From Phoma sp. XZ068 (lineage: Eukaryota; Ascomycota; Dothideomycetes; Pleosporales; Didymellaceae): DNA of 64,000 nt. This document shows, piece after piece, positions 1-10,855 of the stretch; the stretch's first letter is position 1; each line of letters begins with the position of its first letter. The position numbers and the translations under genes were made by a program. Under the pieces are notes generated by a model that did not search any database, was not told the DNA's origin, and saw nothing but the letters and a program-made list of their open reading frames with translations. The stretch is from positions 434,001 through 498,000 of the forward strand of contig RBKR01000020.1 in NCBI GenBank assembly GCA_004835665.1, written 5' to 3'.

Positions 1-427
1 TGATAAATTTCTATGTGGCGAGGACTATCAAACCTCGATTGGAGAGAGATGCTGTAAAGGGTATAATGAAGAGATGTAGATCCATCGGCGATGAGGCGTC
101 CTGTCGCCCCAATGCAATGTGTCACTGCCAGTCCGAAACGCCCGCAATGCCATTGTCGCACACTGCGACAGAATGCTATGCCTGTGTGAAATCCCCATAT
201 GCAGAGCCCGACAGAACCATAATGAGATAACCGAGATAGGCGTACGGTGCGTGGACTTGTGTGACCATCGCACCCAGATTTTTGGCAACTCCAACGCCGC
301 CGTGGCGCATGTCTATGCTTCTGACGAGTCATGACAATGACTTTGGTAAACGAGATACGTCTTGCAAAATGTACCCAAGGAAAAGATAATATAGCGCTTG
401 ATGCACCGTAGTAATGATATAAACCGT
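1..427. other. Intergenic, left edge
   Basis: This is the 3' flank of the minus-strand MIF-like gene. Only short frames without recognisable products are present. I see no RNA gene or repeat. Confidence 0.5.
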
Positions 428-1585
428 TTATCGGCGAAAGATGTTCAGCAGGCTCTTGCGCTTAGGCATTGAGTGCTTTGATGTCTTGCTCTCGGGAATA
501 GGTGGTGGTATGAGGTTCGTGCTAGGCTTCTTGCTGAACTTGGACAGAATCGGCTCAGACTGCTTGTGATTGACGGCTTTGCTCGCAGGCTGCGCGGAGG
601 GATTCTCCTGGATGCCCTTCTCGTTCACAGCTATTCCGGAATCGAGTGGACCAGGGCTAGGAAGCGGAGGGGTGACTGTTCTTCCCTTGGTGTTAGCCTT
701 GGAAGTCTTGCGAGAGAGCGTGATGCTACTCTTTGCCTTGGAGACACCAGATCGGCGCGAGCTCTTGGTCACAGCCCGCCTCATGCCTGTCTCCTCAGCC
801 TGAGAGCGCTCAAGATTCTCAATCTCGCCCAAGATGGTCATTCCGTTCATGGCGAAAGCCTCCTCCTGGACCGCAACAAACTTGACGATGCCGCGCTCGA
901 TCGGTACGCCGATTGATTCAGTCATGAAGTTCTGGATCATGGCAGCATTGCGCTTGTTGAGTGTTGGCTGCAGCTGCACGGGCAGTGCATTGATTGTCAG
1001 AATGTAGGTAGGCTCAAACGAGCCGCCAAGCAACAAACATGCTGAGTGGTTGACTGTTATCATAATCGATGTCTCGGGTTTCTGATAACGAGTCGAGAGA
1101 TGGTGTGAGAGGTCGGTGACCAGGGTATATTCATCCTTGATCTGTGCGCCGATTAGCATGCATGAAAGAGTGGAGCATCAATATTGGGAACCTACAATCA
1201 CATTCGTCCTCAACTCTGCAACAATGGGTGCATCTTTTGTTACGCGGTCGCGAGCACTAGAGGTGGTGCCCTCTTTGTAAGAAAACTGTTCTTCGTAGTA
1301 CTGGGCTCGCTGGCGAGAGTACGGTCGTGCAATGTTGGCACCCGCGGATGTGGCGGGCCTTAATCTTGAGTCGTCAAATGCGGGTGTTTCTAAGACTGAT
1401 CGTGGCGATGATGTGAAGGAAAGTTGCGACGGTGATGTGAGCGCCTGCCCGTCGTTGGGCTCGGGTGCAAGGAGGGTGGCGCCAGCCGGCTTGGGGAAGA
1501 CATTCGATGCCGAGTATGTTGAGGTGGATGAAGGCCGCGACATCTTAGCTCCGGTTGAAGTTGAGTTGTTTGCAGAGTGAGGCAT
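428..1585 (-). CDS. MIF-like (macrophage migration inhibitory factor superfamily) protein with N- and C-terminal extensions
   Basis: Two exons (1585-1196 and 1141-428) join across a 54-bp intron (1142-1195) with GTAGGT donor, CTAATC branch site and CACAG acceptor. The junction keeps frame and gives 367 aa. The start is the first ATG after the upstream stop-poor stretch, which has no ATG of its own. Residues about 119-235 match the tautomerase/MIF fold: an RTNV strand, then a helix ending LSHHL, the strand MITVNHSACLLLGGSFEP, and later an NAAMI-FMTESIGV helix. MIF enzymes use an N-terminal Pro exposed by Met removal. Here the equivalent site (nearest Pro is residue 120) is buried behind about 118 Ser/Thr-rich residues, so classical tautomerase activity is doubtful. 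The C-terminal about 130 residues are Lys/Ser/Pro-rich and look disordered. Family membership is confident; function is unknown. Confidence 0.85.
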
Positions 1586-4341
1586 GTCAGGGTAGTAAAG
1601 GAATATAAAAGAATTGAACGGTGAGACGACGCGAGTTGTTTGTTTGGTCGGCGAGGGGAGCCGCGAATTCCTGAGGCGTATCCCTAGGGTTGGGAACTCG
1701 CTAGATATGGATGGTAGGTGGTTTGTGCAACCTAAAACGCTGATCTTAGGTCGAATGCGTGTATCTGTGCGTAAGACGGCTCCTATCAGAGTCGGGTGGT
1801 CAGACGGCGGCGACCTCACTCAAAGACACAAAGTCTGGGGAGTTTGGCTGGCGGAGTGGAGTGGTGAAGTATGGATGGTAAGGGCAGGCTGCTGTTATGT
1901 AAAGGTCTCGGTTGCGTGGACCCCACTGATGGGCAAGAATGAACCACAAGAAGGCAGGACCGGCGCTGGTAAGGAGCTGCCGGTAGCGCAACCACTTTGT
2001 GATATATAGACTACACCAGAGCGGCGGCCTGGTCCAAGTGTAAAAGAACAGTGCAACCGCTTCGGGAAGCCAGCGCGCAGGGGTGTGTTTCCGTCACGCG
2101 CCTTTCGCTCTCGAGACATGCATAAGTCGGGCTATGCGCGGTCGCCCTTGACTGTCTTTGTGGTGGCTTGCTGGGGTTGGAAGCTAAGTGCCCGCGCTTC
2201 GGTCTGCCATATCGGCCACCCCAGCCCAACACAAGCAATGGCTATCGCGGCCGCAGCTCGCTCACTCAGCAGCCTTGCGCTAAACTTGATCACCGAGTTT
2301 ATATTTGCGGATCGGCAAGACCATCAGCCTCCCTCACGGACGCCACTTGTGCGTGTGCCAACTGCAAAACTGCAGGCCGTCGGCTTTGGCGGGTGGAGCT
2401 GGTCGAGCTCAATATAGCTCTCCACTTGTCAAAGAGAGGTCGATTTACTGTACCGTCCAGTGGGCGCCTCCGCACTGCATGCAGCTTCACCTTCGACCTG
2501 GGACTGCCTGAATCTCTAGAGCCACGCAACACACCGCTGGAGCCGTTTAGTCGTGCCTCCTAGCTTCGAAACTAAAATTCGGCGTTTCCATTCCTTCATA
2601 CCCCGCCAATTCCGCCAATCTGTGGCAGACTCGAACCATTCGTACTCGCCCGCACGGTCTAGAGGGCCCTGATTTTTGACAACCATGGCCGTGCTTCTTC
2701 ATGTGGACTAATTGCTTTGGCATGTCTTGTTTTCCTGCTGCCACCACAATCTGTCACTGTCGGTCAACATCCGTTGCATCCAGAACCGCCAGACTCACAC
2801 AGCATAATGGGGCGCTGTCGTCCTCCGTGATCGTGTTCTCCAGATTGGTTGCATTGCACATGACTGTCAATCCGGCACCGAGCCGAACGGCGAGCACACA
2901 AACAAGAACTAACGCCGAGCTCCCTGCCGCTCTGAGGCCACAGTGTACCACAAGGGAGCGCCTGGCTGCTGTATCGAGGAAGGTCACATCTCCACATGCG
3001 TCACCGTCAAGTGATCTTGCGGTTACAAGCACCCTTCAAACTATTGATCATAGATGGCCGATTCGCATCGAACGCAGGTACCAAATCATGTTCCTCGTCG
3101 ATGGCCTCGGCCGCTGTATAGGGGCATTGTGCGGCCATTGACACACCCAAAAGGGAGCACATCTCCACTGCATCGTGTTAATTAGCATCTGTCCATGGCC
3201 TTAGAGCTGTTGTTCTCAGGTGCAGATACGTAAAGCTAGCCAGGATCAAATATCGAATGTGGACACTACATCAAAAAACGAGCCGTTCCAATCCGCTTCA
3301 CTGCGACAACACCACTCGCAGCACAATAACGATGTTCATGTAGCCATTTATCCTTCAATCTCAGCTGCTTTGTTTGTACAACGTGTCAAGTCGTACACAG
3401 TACGGCACAGTGCATGTCAGGACCCTTTCGAAATGAATGTTGGGCGGGCGCTGCAGTGCAACGGAGTACCAGAGTGATGCTCCGCACTATGAGTGCACAC
3501 CTGCATCGTCTTCGTCATGTATCGGTTGGATGTGCTTGTGCGGAACTTTCGTCTAACGTTTTTATTGAAACTGCCCGCCTACGCCCGTTTACGCCACAAG
3601 CGTCCACGATCGTGCATCTGAGCAACTGGATTTGGAGGCGTCTGCCACAGGTTCGTACAAACGATCGTTGTGCCGTATTCTCACTAACGGGACAGTCCGC
3701 GTAAGACGATGAATGTAAGCTTGTGACAGATAGCCGGCGCGTCGGTCGTGAAAGCTTGAGTGGTGCACTGTCATCAGCAGTAACCTTCGAAGGTGGACGA
3801 ACATGTGTTAATTGGGACCAAAGAGGATATTGATCGCTCCTCTGCAAGGGCAGGCTTGAAATAGTAAACTGGCTAATTAAGGGCGAACGTACATTGCTGA
3901 CCCGAGATCCTTCGCGCCTGATGCTTGTACAGATAGTAGAGGCAGTGTTATGGTTTGTTGCTTCGCCCCAGCTTTCTGTAAGCGGATACGCCCGCTCTTA
4001 ATGGGGATCATAATGGGTCAGCCTGCACGCCATCTGATCCTGCGCCTCAAATAGGCACGGGATGAAAGGTACCTGCACCACACCGTCCTGAAGGGAATTA
4101 GTATAAGGCGTACTGCATGAGGTGGAAGATGAACAGGATCGTATTGATATTGCGAACATGAAAAGGGGTATCCAAGGTGAAGACGGACAATTGATGGTTG
4201 TGCGGGCTGCTTTGTTTTGGCGATGAAAGTTGCTCACGTGCTGACGCGTTGACGGCGCCGTTCCGCGGCGTTGTGTCGAGTTTCCACCCCGTCATGCTCA
4301 CAGTGCCCACGACTTCAATTTAACCTGGTCACGAGCTGACA
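1586..4341. other. Intergenic, 2.8 kb
   Basis: Open frames of up to 131 codons occur on both strands, but they overlap one another, lack recognisable motifs and do not join by plausible introns. I see no tRNA, repeat or transposon fragment. It probably contains the promoters of the flanking genes. Confidence 0.4.
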
Positions 4342-4881
4342 ATGCCGCCCAAAAATGCAAGCACCAATGTAGCGACGCGAAAAGGACCTCATTTCAAGCC
4401 TCCGCGGCCAGTGAAAGCATCGGGGAAAGCCTCAACAGCGGCTGCAACACGCGCAACGGCCGCGTCAAAGAAACTCAGTACCTCCGCCGCCAAATCTGGC
4501 TTCCGGCCAGCGGCAACAATCATTTCCTCCGATGAGGAGGACGCGCAAGAAGACGAGTTCGATGCGCTTAGCGACGACCTCATGGAAGATGCACCGGCAC
4601 CAAACCCTACAAGAACAGTCGAGCCCTTGTCAACAGCACACCCTATTCCAGCACCACTACTTGCACGACTACTACACGAGAACTTCGAAGACCCAAACAC
4701 CCAGATACAGAAGGGTGCCATGACCCTGACAGGACGCTACATGGAGATTTTCGTTCGAGAGGCCCTTGCTCGAGCCAAGCATGAGCGCAGGAAGTCTGCG
4801 AGGAACGATGGCATATCGGATGGCTTCTTGCAGGTCGAAGATCTAGAGAAACTTGCACCGCAGCTGGTACTAGACTTTTGA
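4342..4881 (+). CDS. CENP-X / MHF2 histone-fold protein
   Basis: A single exon encodes 179 aa. The last about 75 residues match the CENP-X/MHF2 (CENP-S-associating centromere protein X) family: LLARLLHENFEDP, then GRYMEIFVREAL, ending in VEDLEKLAPQLVLDF. That last segment is nearly the terminal signature of vertebrate and yeast MHF2. The family forms a histone-fold tetramer with CENP-S/MHF1, which acts at the inner kinetochore and, with FANCM-type helicases, at stalled replication forks. Residues 1-100 form an Ala/Lys-rich basic segment followed by a Ser/Asp/Glu-rich acidic patch (SDEEDAQEDEFDALSDD). Both are absent from the short human protein but common in filamentous fungi. No partner gene lies in the window. 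Confidence 0.88.
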   Translation: MPPKNASTNVATRKGPHFKPPRPVKASGKASTAAATRATAASKKLSTSAAKSGFRPAATIISSDEEDAQEDEFDALSDDLMEDAPAPNPTRTVEPLSTAHPIPAPLLARLLHENFEDPNTQIQKGAMTLTGRYMEIFVREALARAKHERRKSARNDGISDGFLQVEDLEKLAPQLVLDF

Positions 4882-6081
4882 GCAACGAGCCACATGCCGA
4901 GCGCTAGGAGCTCGTACGCATACAGGGCGACAATAACGAAGTTACAACTCCAATGATTTCGATGCGAGCACATTCAGGCAGCGAGCGTGGCCCACAGCTG
5001 ACACGCAATCGCCAAGTGGACATCAAAGCAAACGGGTAGGCCGGAAAGCAGCTGTCATGTGTCAAACAACATCTGTTCTGAACTCTCGAGGTGTCCGCAT
5101 GCTCTGTTCGATTGGAAAAGCCTTCAGTGACCACGGTCCTCGGAATGCGTGACTCGCGACTGAATGGGCAGACTATACAAAGTCAAATGGAAGCAGGGAG
5201 GCTAATGTATGCCTGAGGAGGTTGGGAGCTCGAAAACCGCGGAGAAGTACAGCCCGCGAGATTGGAAGTCTTATGAAGGACATTTGGATACCGTCATAAT
5301 CCCAACTTTGTACCGTGCTGCCTGTCCCGCTGCATTAGGTCGAACAGAAAGCCAAGGCCTGTGCAGGATTTTATTATTAACATCAAGACTTTTCGGGTTG
5401 CCTACAAACGGTTCTGGTTTTGCCGGCGCGCCCAGCTTGTTGACGTTGCGCGGCTGTCAGGCGCTCAAACACGTCTGGAACATGGAGTGCCTCGCAGCCT
5501 CAACACCCAGGCCGCAACCTCGCGATAACAACACAACCACATCAACATTTGCTGCGCAGCGGTATTGCAGCCAGACGTTCAATGAATACTATTGGAATAA
5601 CATTTCGCGTAAAACAAAATCAATCAAGATTCATCAAGTATGTTCTCAAGCAGTGCGGTCCTGTTCCCCGAGGATTTTGGTGTTGCACGCGGTGAGCCTC
5701 AAATGCAAGGGTGTAAGAGGCTGAAGCACGAACAGCTTCCAGCACGTCGCAGACAGCCCTCGACGTGTCGGAAAGCCTGCTACCCGCCACGAAAACGCCC
5801 AAGCAAAACGCAATCAGCGAACGTTCCGGTGCCACCTTCAATGCCTTAAAAGTGCCTATATCCACTCCTCAGGCTCACTTTTCTACTCCACATCTGCCCT
5901 GCCTCACGTCTGTCGCTGTGTTTCCTTCTCATATTTTCGTTCCTCTCACCTTTACGGTCTCTTCAATTCTTAATATCTGGCTAGTCCAGCCTTTAGAGCG
6001 CTAGTCGCCTACATCACTCTCTCCAGCCCTCGCATACTAGTAATTCGTCTTTTCGACTCTCTTCGCACACATACCGCCACC
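4882..6081. other. Intergenic, 1.2 kb
   Basis: I see no convincing gene. The overlapping short frames have no recognisable domain. The last 200 bases are the pyrimidine-rich leader of the next gene. Confidence 0.45.
5870..6081 (+). promoter_or_regulatory. Pyrimidine-rich promoter/leader of the cupredoxin gene
   Basis: The plus strand is strongly enriched in C and T (runs such as TTTCCTTCTC and CCTCTCACC) up to the ATG at 6082, and the start context is CCACCATG. CT-rich stretches next to the transcription start are typical of strongly expressed genes in filamentous fungi. Expression strength is inferred. Confidence 0.4.
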
Positions 6082-7025
6082 ATGTACTTCTCGAAATCCT
6101 TCATCGTATCGGCCCTGGTTGGCTTCGCGGCGGCACAATCTTCGGAATCATCGAGATCCATCGCAGCTTCGGAATCTTTAGCATCGAGGACATCAACTGC
6201 AGCATCTGCAGCTGCAACTGGAAATTCGACGGCCCCTGGCTCATCGGGTGCTGGACTTGTCACACATACCATTCAGGTTGGCGGGCCAAACGGGTCAATC
6301 GCCTTCTATCCCAACAATGTGAAGGCTAAGGCTGGAGACATGGTCCAGTTCCAGTTCCACCCGAAGGTATGTCGACCACAGTTGTATCATAAAATATCGT
6401 CTAATGTCAATTAGAACCATTCTGTTGTTCAGTCTACCTTCGACAACCCTTGTGTACCAATTCAGAACATCATGTCCAACAAGACGAATGCCTTCTACTC
6501 AGGCTTCATGCCTACCACGGCCGGTGCAAACGCGACATCTCAACTCTTAACCTACACTATCCGTGTTCCTGATGAGAAGCCTATCTGGTTCTACTGCTCG
6601 CAGGCTAAGCACTGCCAAGGTGGTATGGTCGGAGCCATCAACGCGTAAGCACACACTATACATCCATTTACGTTGACGACAATATCTAACATTGTCACAG
6701 ACCTGCCTCCGGCGAGAAGACCATGCAAGCATTCACCGCACTCGCTGCCAGCGCTCCTGAGAACCTCAGTCCTGGCCAAGCATCTGGCTCAGGCACTGCT
6801 GGCGGCAACGGCGGCGGCAACGGCGGCGGCAATGGTGGCGCAGGCGGCAGCGGCACAGGCAGCGGATCGTCCCCTGGATCATCTGGCTCACCAACTCTGG
6901 GTAGTGGCGCATCAGGCACAACCAACAGCCCAGCACAGAACACTGCCAATGCCGCACCTGTCCTCAGCAGCCAATCGTTCCTCAGCTTCGGTGCTGCCAT
7001 GGTGGCCGCCCTTGCCCTGTGGTAG
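6082..7025 (+). CDS. GPI-type secreted cupredoxin (serine-rich extracellular protein)
   Basis: Three exons (6082-6366, 6415-6644, 6701-7025) are separated by introns of 48 and 56 bp (GTATGT...TTAG; GTAAGC...CACAG with CTAAC) and give 279 aa. A signal peptide (residues 1-19, cleavage near AAA-QS) is followed by a Ser/Ala-rich linker. A cupredoxin domain follows (about 60-180): HTIQVGGPNGSIAFYPNNVKA, then NHSVVQSTFDNPC, then WFYCSQAKHCQGGM. The His after the first intron together with Cys, His and Met of the last motif form a complete type-1 copper ligand set. A Gly/Asn-rich linker and a hydrophobic C-terminus (FLSFGAAMVAALALW) suggest GPI anchoring. Similar proteins in fungi are cell-wall or secreted proteins with no defined reaction. 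A copper or electron-transfer role is inferred from the ligands only. Confidence 0.85.
6801..6848 (+). repeat. Coding GGC/AAC microsatellite-like repeat
   Basis: Repeats of GGCGGCAAC and close variants encode alternating Gly-Gly-Asn units in the linker between the cupredoxin domain and the anchor signal. The repeat is a multiple of three, so length changes would keep frame. Confidence 0.75.
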
Positions 7026-7580
7026 TGGAGCTAAGGAGGTATTTTCTGTTTCTGCGCGATCATTTAGAGTGCTGGGACTCGGCGAGATTTATTGTGATAC
7101 CATCCTACGACTGAGCTGGCTTTAGTGTATGTTAACGAGGCGTTTCTGTACTTGCATAGCCCTGTGGGCGACACGACGCGGTTGGAGACGTCATGATAAA
7201 ATGATATATAATACTTTACTCATCACTATCACAAGCTATTTTTGTCTCGCGTGAATCGGTTGCAAAGTCTTTCCCTTCAACAATGCCGGCAGTAGCGACT
7301 CTACGTGCATGATGTTCATGTGTAGTGTACCCCCACATTTGTTACCGTTCGCGCGTAACCTGCATTCTCCCTACACCACCACGTGCAGCGTTCTAGCGAA
7401 CCACATATGATCGCAGCACACCCTCAATATGCACGACACTGCAGCAATTTGCCGAGTTGAGCGTCCAAGAAGCCTATCGCGGGCGATGTGGAAGACATGG
7501 CTTGCGGGCAGGTTGGCTGTCTGGAGGCAACGTCGCGGTCAGTGTTTAGGTCCTTTTCACCCTGATCAACGGAACTCGGC
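7026..7580. other. Intergenic, 0.56 kb
   Basis: I see no supported gene. One 62-codon frame (7429-7617) overlaps the next start and has no recognisable motif. Confidence 0.45.
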
Positions 7581-8699
7581 ATGGCAGCACCTCAACATGG
7601 CTTTTGGGAACGTATGAAGTTACAAGAGACGGACAAGGCGACATGTCTCGAAGCTATACGGGAAAGATACGATGGGTACTGTGTGGAAGAGTTCGAGTAC
7701 CAAGGGTATTGCAGCTTCACATTGCTTCTATCCCCACAGTTAAAGGGCCTTGAGAGTGAAGATGAGCTTCACAGAAGTGTTCACATGCCTGGGTCTAAAA
7801 TGGCCGGCCAACTTATCATCCAAATCCGGCCGGCGCAACATGCCCTTGACCTTGATGTGGCTTGGAAGGCGAACAGGGAATATCCGTGGCTTGCTCCGAC
7901 AGTTCAAGCTCTAGAAATTGGTCTGCCAGGGCGTCTCTGCGCATTCGAGATGAACAGATTGGAAGGAGTACCAATAGCTCGCCTTCAGCCCCGCGAACTT
8001 TCAACAGCAGCCGAGACACTGGAAAAGCAAACCGTTCTTGTGGAGAGCTTTGCTAATGTCATCGCACAAAGCTGGCCAGGTATGACAAGCAGGAAGCGAA
8101 GAGACAGCGTTCTGCAACCCAACCCCAACGACGAACAGACAATACTATCTCTCTGCACAGGAAAAGTAGGATCGTGCATCATCCAGAAACTCGAAACGCT
8201 CACACAAGAACTTCCAGAGCAATGGCTACGAGAGAAAGCCCAGATCACGCTGGCCAGGCTCCGCGTAATTGACAGTTACCCTGGCGTGCTAAACCATGGA
8301 GATCTCATACCATCTAACATCCTAGTCAACAAGGAAACTTGGGAGATCACAGGCCTTGTTGACTGGACAGAAGCTGAGATTCTGCCTTTTGGCACATGCC
8401 TCTATGGCCTCGAGCACCTTCTTGGTTTCCTTCAACCGCCGTCACAGACTTCGGCCAAGCGAACTTTCATCTACTACGACCATGCTCAACAGCTTCGAGA
8501 TAGATTCTGGGCGAGGCTTTTTGGCATATTGCCGGAGCTCAGAGATAGACAAGAGGAAGTACGACTGATGAGAGATCTTGGAGTGCTTTTGTGGCATGGG
8601 TATGCCTGGGATGACGGTGCCATCGATCGTATTGTGGACGAGGTGAATGATGGTGAGGAGCTGGCCAAACTGCGAGCGTTTCTGTGTCACTCACGATGA
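7581..8699 (+). CDS. Aminoglycoside phosphotransferase-like (APH/ChoK-type) protein
   Basis: A single exon encodes 372 aa. The kinase-like signature is clear: the Brenner-type catalytic loop LNHGDLIPSNILV (His-Gly-Asp with the metal-binding Asn, about residues 237-248), followed 12 residues later by ITGLVDWTEAEI, whose Asp corresponds to the DFG aspartate. The N-terminal lobe is divergent and has no obvious glycine-rich loop. In fungi this expanded family (PF01636) is often linked to small-molecule phosphorylation, but few members have known substrates. The bacterial antibiotic-resistance function should not be assumed. Fold and family are confident; the substrate is unknown. Confidence 0.8.
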   Translation: MAAPQHGFWERMKLQETDKATCLEAIRERYDGYCVEEFEYQGYCSFTLLLSPQLKGLESEDELHRSVHMPGSKMAGQLIIQIRPAQHALDLDVAWKANREYPWLAPTVQALEIGLPGRLCAFEMNRLEGVPIARLQPRELSTAAETLEKQTVLVESFANVIAQSWPGMTSRKRRDSVLQPNPNDEQTILSLCTGKVGSCIIQKLETLTQELPEQWLREKAQITLARLRVIDSYPGVLNHGDLIPSNILVNKETWEITGLVDWTEAEILPFGTCLYGLEHLLGFLQPPSQTSAKRTFIYYDHAQQLRDRFWARLFGILPELRDRQEEVRLMRDLGVLLWHGYAWDDGAIDRIVDEVNDGEELAKLRAFLCHSR

Positions 8700-9136
8700 T
8701 CGCCTTTGAGAGTCATCATCTTCACGCAGTCTTCGCTTTTCACCTTACCTTACTTTTCCTCCTCTCGTTATTCGCAGTTCGCATTCAAACCATCAAACGT
8801 AACTTCCGCTACAGGTCCCATTCTTTATGTGTGACCTGCGCCTTCCGAAAGTGGCTGCGCCTTCCAGAGTTGCAAGGCAACATCTGCTTTCGTGGGGCTT
8901 CATTGTTTTTCTCTCACCACTATCCACACTGCTCTTCACCTCACCACACCCAGTGACTCGAAAATTCCGCGTGACAATTTAGCGCCGCCGATTGTGGACA
9001 CAAACCATGACAAACTTCAAACCATATATCTTGACTGATTGTCTGCGATACACTCGAATTTAGCATCTGTAGGTGGACCCAGTCACGGCACCAGCACACA
9101 GTCACTGCTGGACTCAGCAGAGGAACACACAACACT
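8700..9136. other. Intergenic, 0.44 kb
   Basis: A CT-rich stretch (about 8735-8790) and short frames are present. I see no gene. It probably holds the terminator of the upstream gene and the promoter of the next. Confidence 0.4.
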
Positions 9137-10621
9137 ATGGTTGCTACACGAAGGAGCTGTGCCGACGCTGCATCGACGTCTGATGTCTTTCCCAACTCCA
9201 TGAAACGGAAACGAACCGCAGCCAGCGGAATGGCAGAGACGATCGAGAATACTGTCGTGGTCCAGCCGGACACCTCGCGAAGCTCTTCTCTGTCTACCAA
9301 TAGCACAACACGGTCAAAGCTCAGTAGTGAGTTGGGTGACCTAAGTCTCACCTCACCATCCATTGGAAGAACACCTGAAGAAGAGCCTTCAGCCAAGATT
9401 AAACAATCTCTGCAAGAGGAAGTCATTCCCTCGAACAAAGCAGTCATGCTTGCATTGTCGAAGCTTGTTGCGCCAGGCAGCTTCCATAATCCGATCGTCT
9501 TGGCCGACGACTTACCCGCACGAAAATCCGAGGGAAAGACGAAGGAGCCTAGCAAATTCGAGCCACATCGCTTTCAAAAAAGACACAACAAGCTATATAC
9601 TTACAAGCCTCCACTAGCTGCTCTTGTTCCCAAACCTGCGAACGGGAGCACGTTTACCGGCCGCCAAAACCACAATGTATATCGCATGCGTACAGAGAAG
9701 ACGGCCCAACCAGTCTGGCATATGAGTGGAACTCCGCACGTTGCCAATGGACTTCGGTTCAAGATGCAGAACCCAATATCCGCCCAATACTTAGCATCTC
9801 AATCAGGCGCTGCATACACTCCAATGAAAACAGAATCCCATTACTACGGTCCACCTCCGCAAGTTCAAAAGTACATGGCACATCCGCTTCCGAACGAAGA
9901 ACAAATGCGGAGGGAAGCAGTGCAACACGTCTGGAAGTATTCGAGATCATCACCCCACAAGCGGAAGAGGGTAGAAGACTCCGAGGAGAACAACGACTCA
10001 CAATTAGAGGAATTTACCAAAGACATTGTGCTTCCCAGCCGCGGATCAAACTCGAAGCAGATCCAAGGCCACATCATCAAGCCCAAGACTGACCCAATCG
10101 CTATCTTACCAGATCGCCACTTTTACCTCACACCACTCACAGAACATGCTTCGCTACTCACCTCACTTCTGCGAGCGTATCCGCAATCAAATGACAAGAA
10201 GGGCTTGAGAAAGGACGTTGCAAGAATAGCCACCGCACAGAGCCAGCACCTGGCACATTGGTTGGATGTTGAGGCCGGACAGTCACAAAAGCTTGTGGAC
10301 GATCGTCCATCCCAAGGCACAACCAGACCTACTAGCTCACGAACAAAGGCTGTTGATTCAGTCTTGAGAGAGGGGCAGGGAGATGAGGCGGAAATGAGGA
10401 AGAAGCGGGATGAACAGATCCGTGGCCTACTATCCTCGAAGGCTAAGCTATGGCAGGACGGCTCTGGGCAAAGCGTCGCCGATGTGTATACAGAGACAGA
10501 GACCGCGACGCCAGTCGCTCGTAAGTCTCGAAAAAGAATCCAGGAACGGGATGGCTACCGCGGTACTCAACGCAGTGCCACCGGCACGCTGTACAGTCAA
10601 GGCTTTGAGCCCGATATCTGA
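9137..10621 (+). CDS. Unrecognised basic, probably nuclear protein
   Basis: A single exon encodes 494 aa. I do not recognise a domain. Two basic clusters resemble nuclear localisation signals: MKRKR near residue 22 and SPHKRKRVED near 272. The first about 130 residues are Ser/Thr-rich and probably disordered. A central part (about 135-235) is rich in His, Tyr and Pro. A more ordered stretch (about 320-390) contains LPDRHFYLTPLTEHASLLTSLL and a helical QSQHLAHWLDVEAGQ. The C-terminal part is charged (EAEMRKKRDEQIRGLL). The long open frame, its position between well-supported genes and its biased composition argue that it is a real gene. Function is unknown. Confidence 0.7.
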   Translation: MVATRRSCADAASTSDVFPNSMKRKRTAASGMAETIENTVVVQPDTSRSSSLSTNSTTRSKLSSELGDLSLTSPSIGRTPEEEPSAKIKQSLQEEVIPSNKAVMLALSKLVAPGSFHNPIVLADDLPARKSEGKTKEPSKFEPHRFQKRHNKLYTYKPPLAALVPKPANGSTFTGRQNHNVYRMRTEKTAQPVWHMSGTPHVANGLRFKMQNPISAQYLASQSGAAYTPMKTESHYYGPPPQVQKYMAHPLPNEEQMRREAVQHVWKYSRSSPHKRKRVEDSEENNDSQLEEFTKDIVLPSRGSNSKQIQGHIIKPKTDPIAILPDRHFYLTPLTEHASLLTSLLRAYPQSNDKKGLRKDVARIATAQSQHLAHWLDVEAGQSQKLVDDRPSQGTTRPTSSRTKAVDSVLREGQGDEAEMRKKRDEQIRGLLSSKAKLWQDGSGQSVADVYTETETATPVARKSRKRIQERDGYRGTQRSATGTLYSQGFEPDI

Positions 10622-10855
10622 ATGAGCTAGATGTTTCGTGACAGCAGCTCTAGCTAGTATGAGCAAGCTTTGAGATCAATTCAGTACAGAACACTTTATA
10701 GTGACGAAGCGTGAAGTTAGTCAAACGTGTTATACACCTCACACCAACCACAGCAGTACTTCAGCCTCATGTCAACATGTCTATTCGGGTATCGTGAGCT
10801 TTCTACACCATCTACTCGCATTTTATCTCGTTCTTGTTCATCCACAACAGCACAC

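Noticed and set aside
2620..2700. Possible tRNA suggested by a GGTTCGAGTC-like box on the minus strand
   Set aside because: The flanking bases do not form a T stem, and no acceptor or anticodon arm can be drawn.
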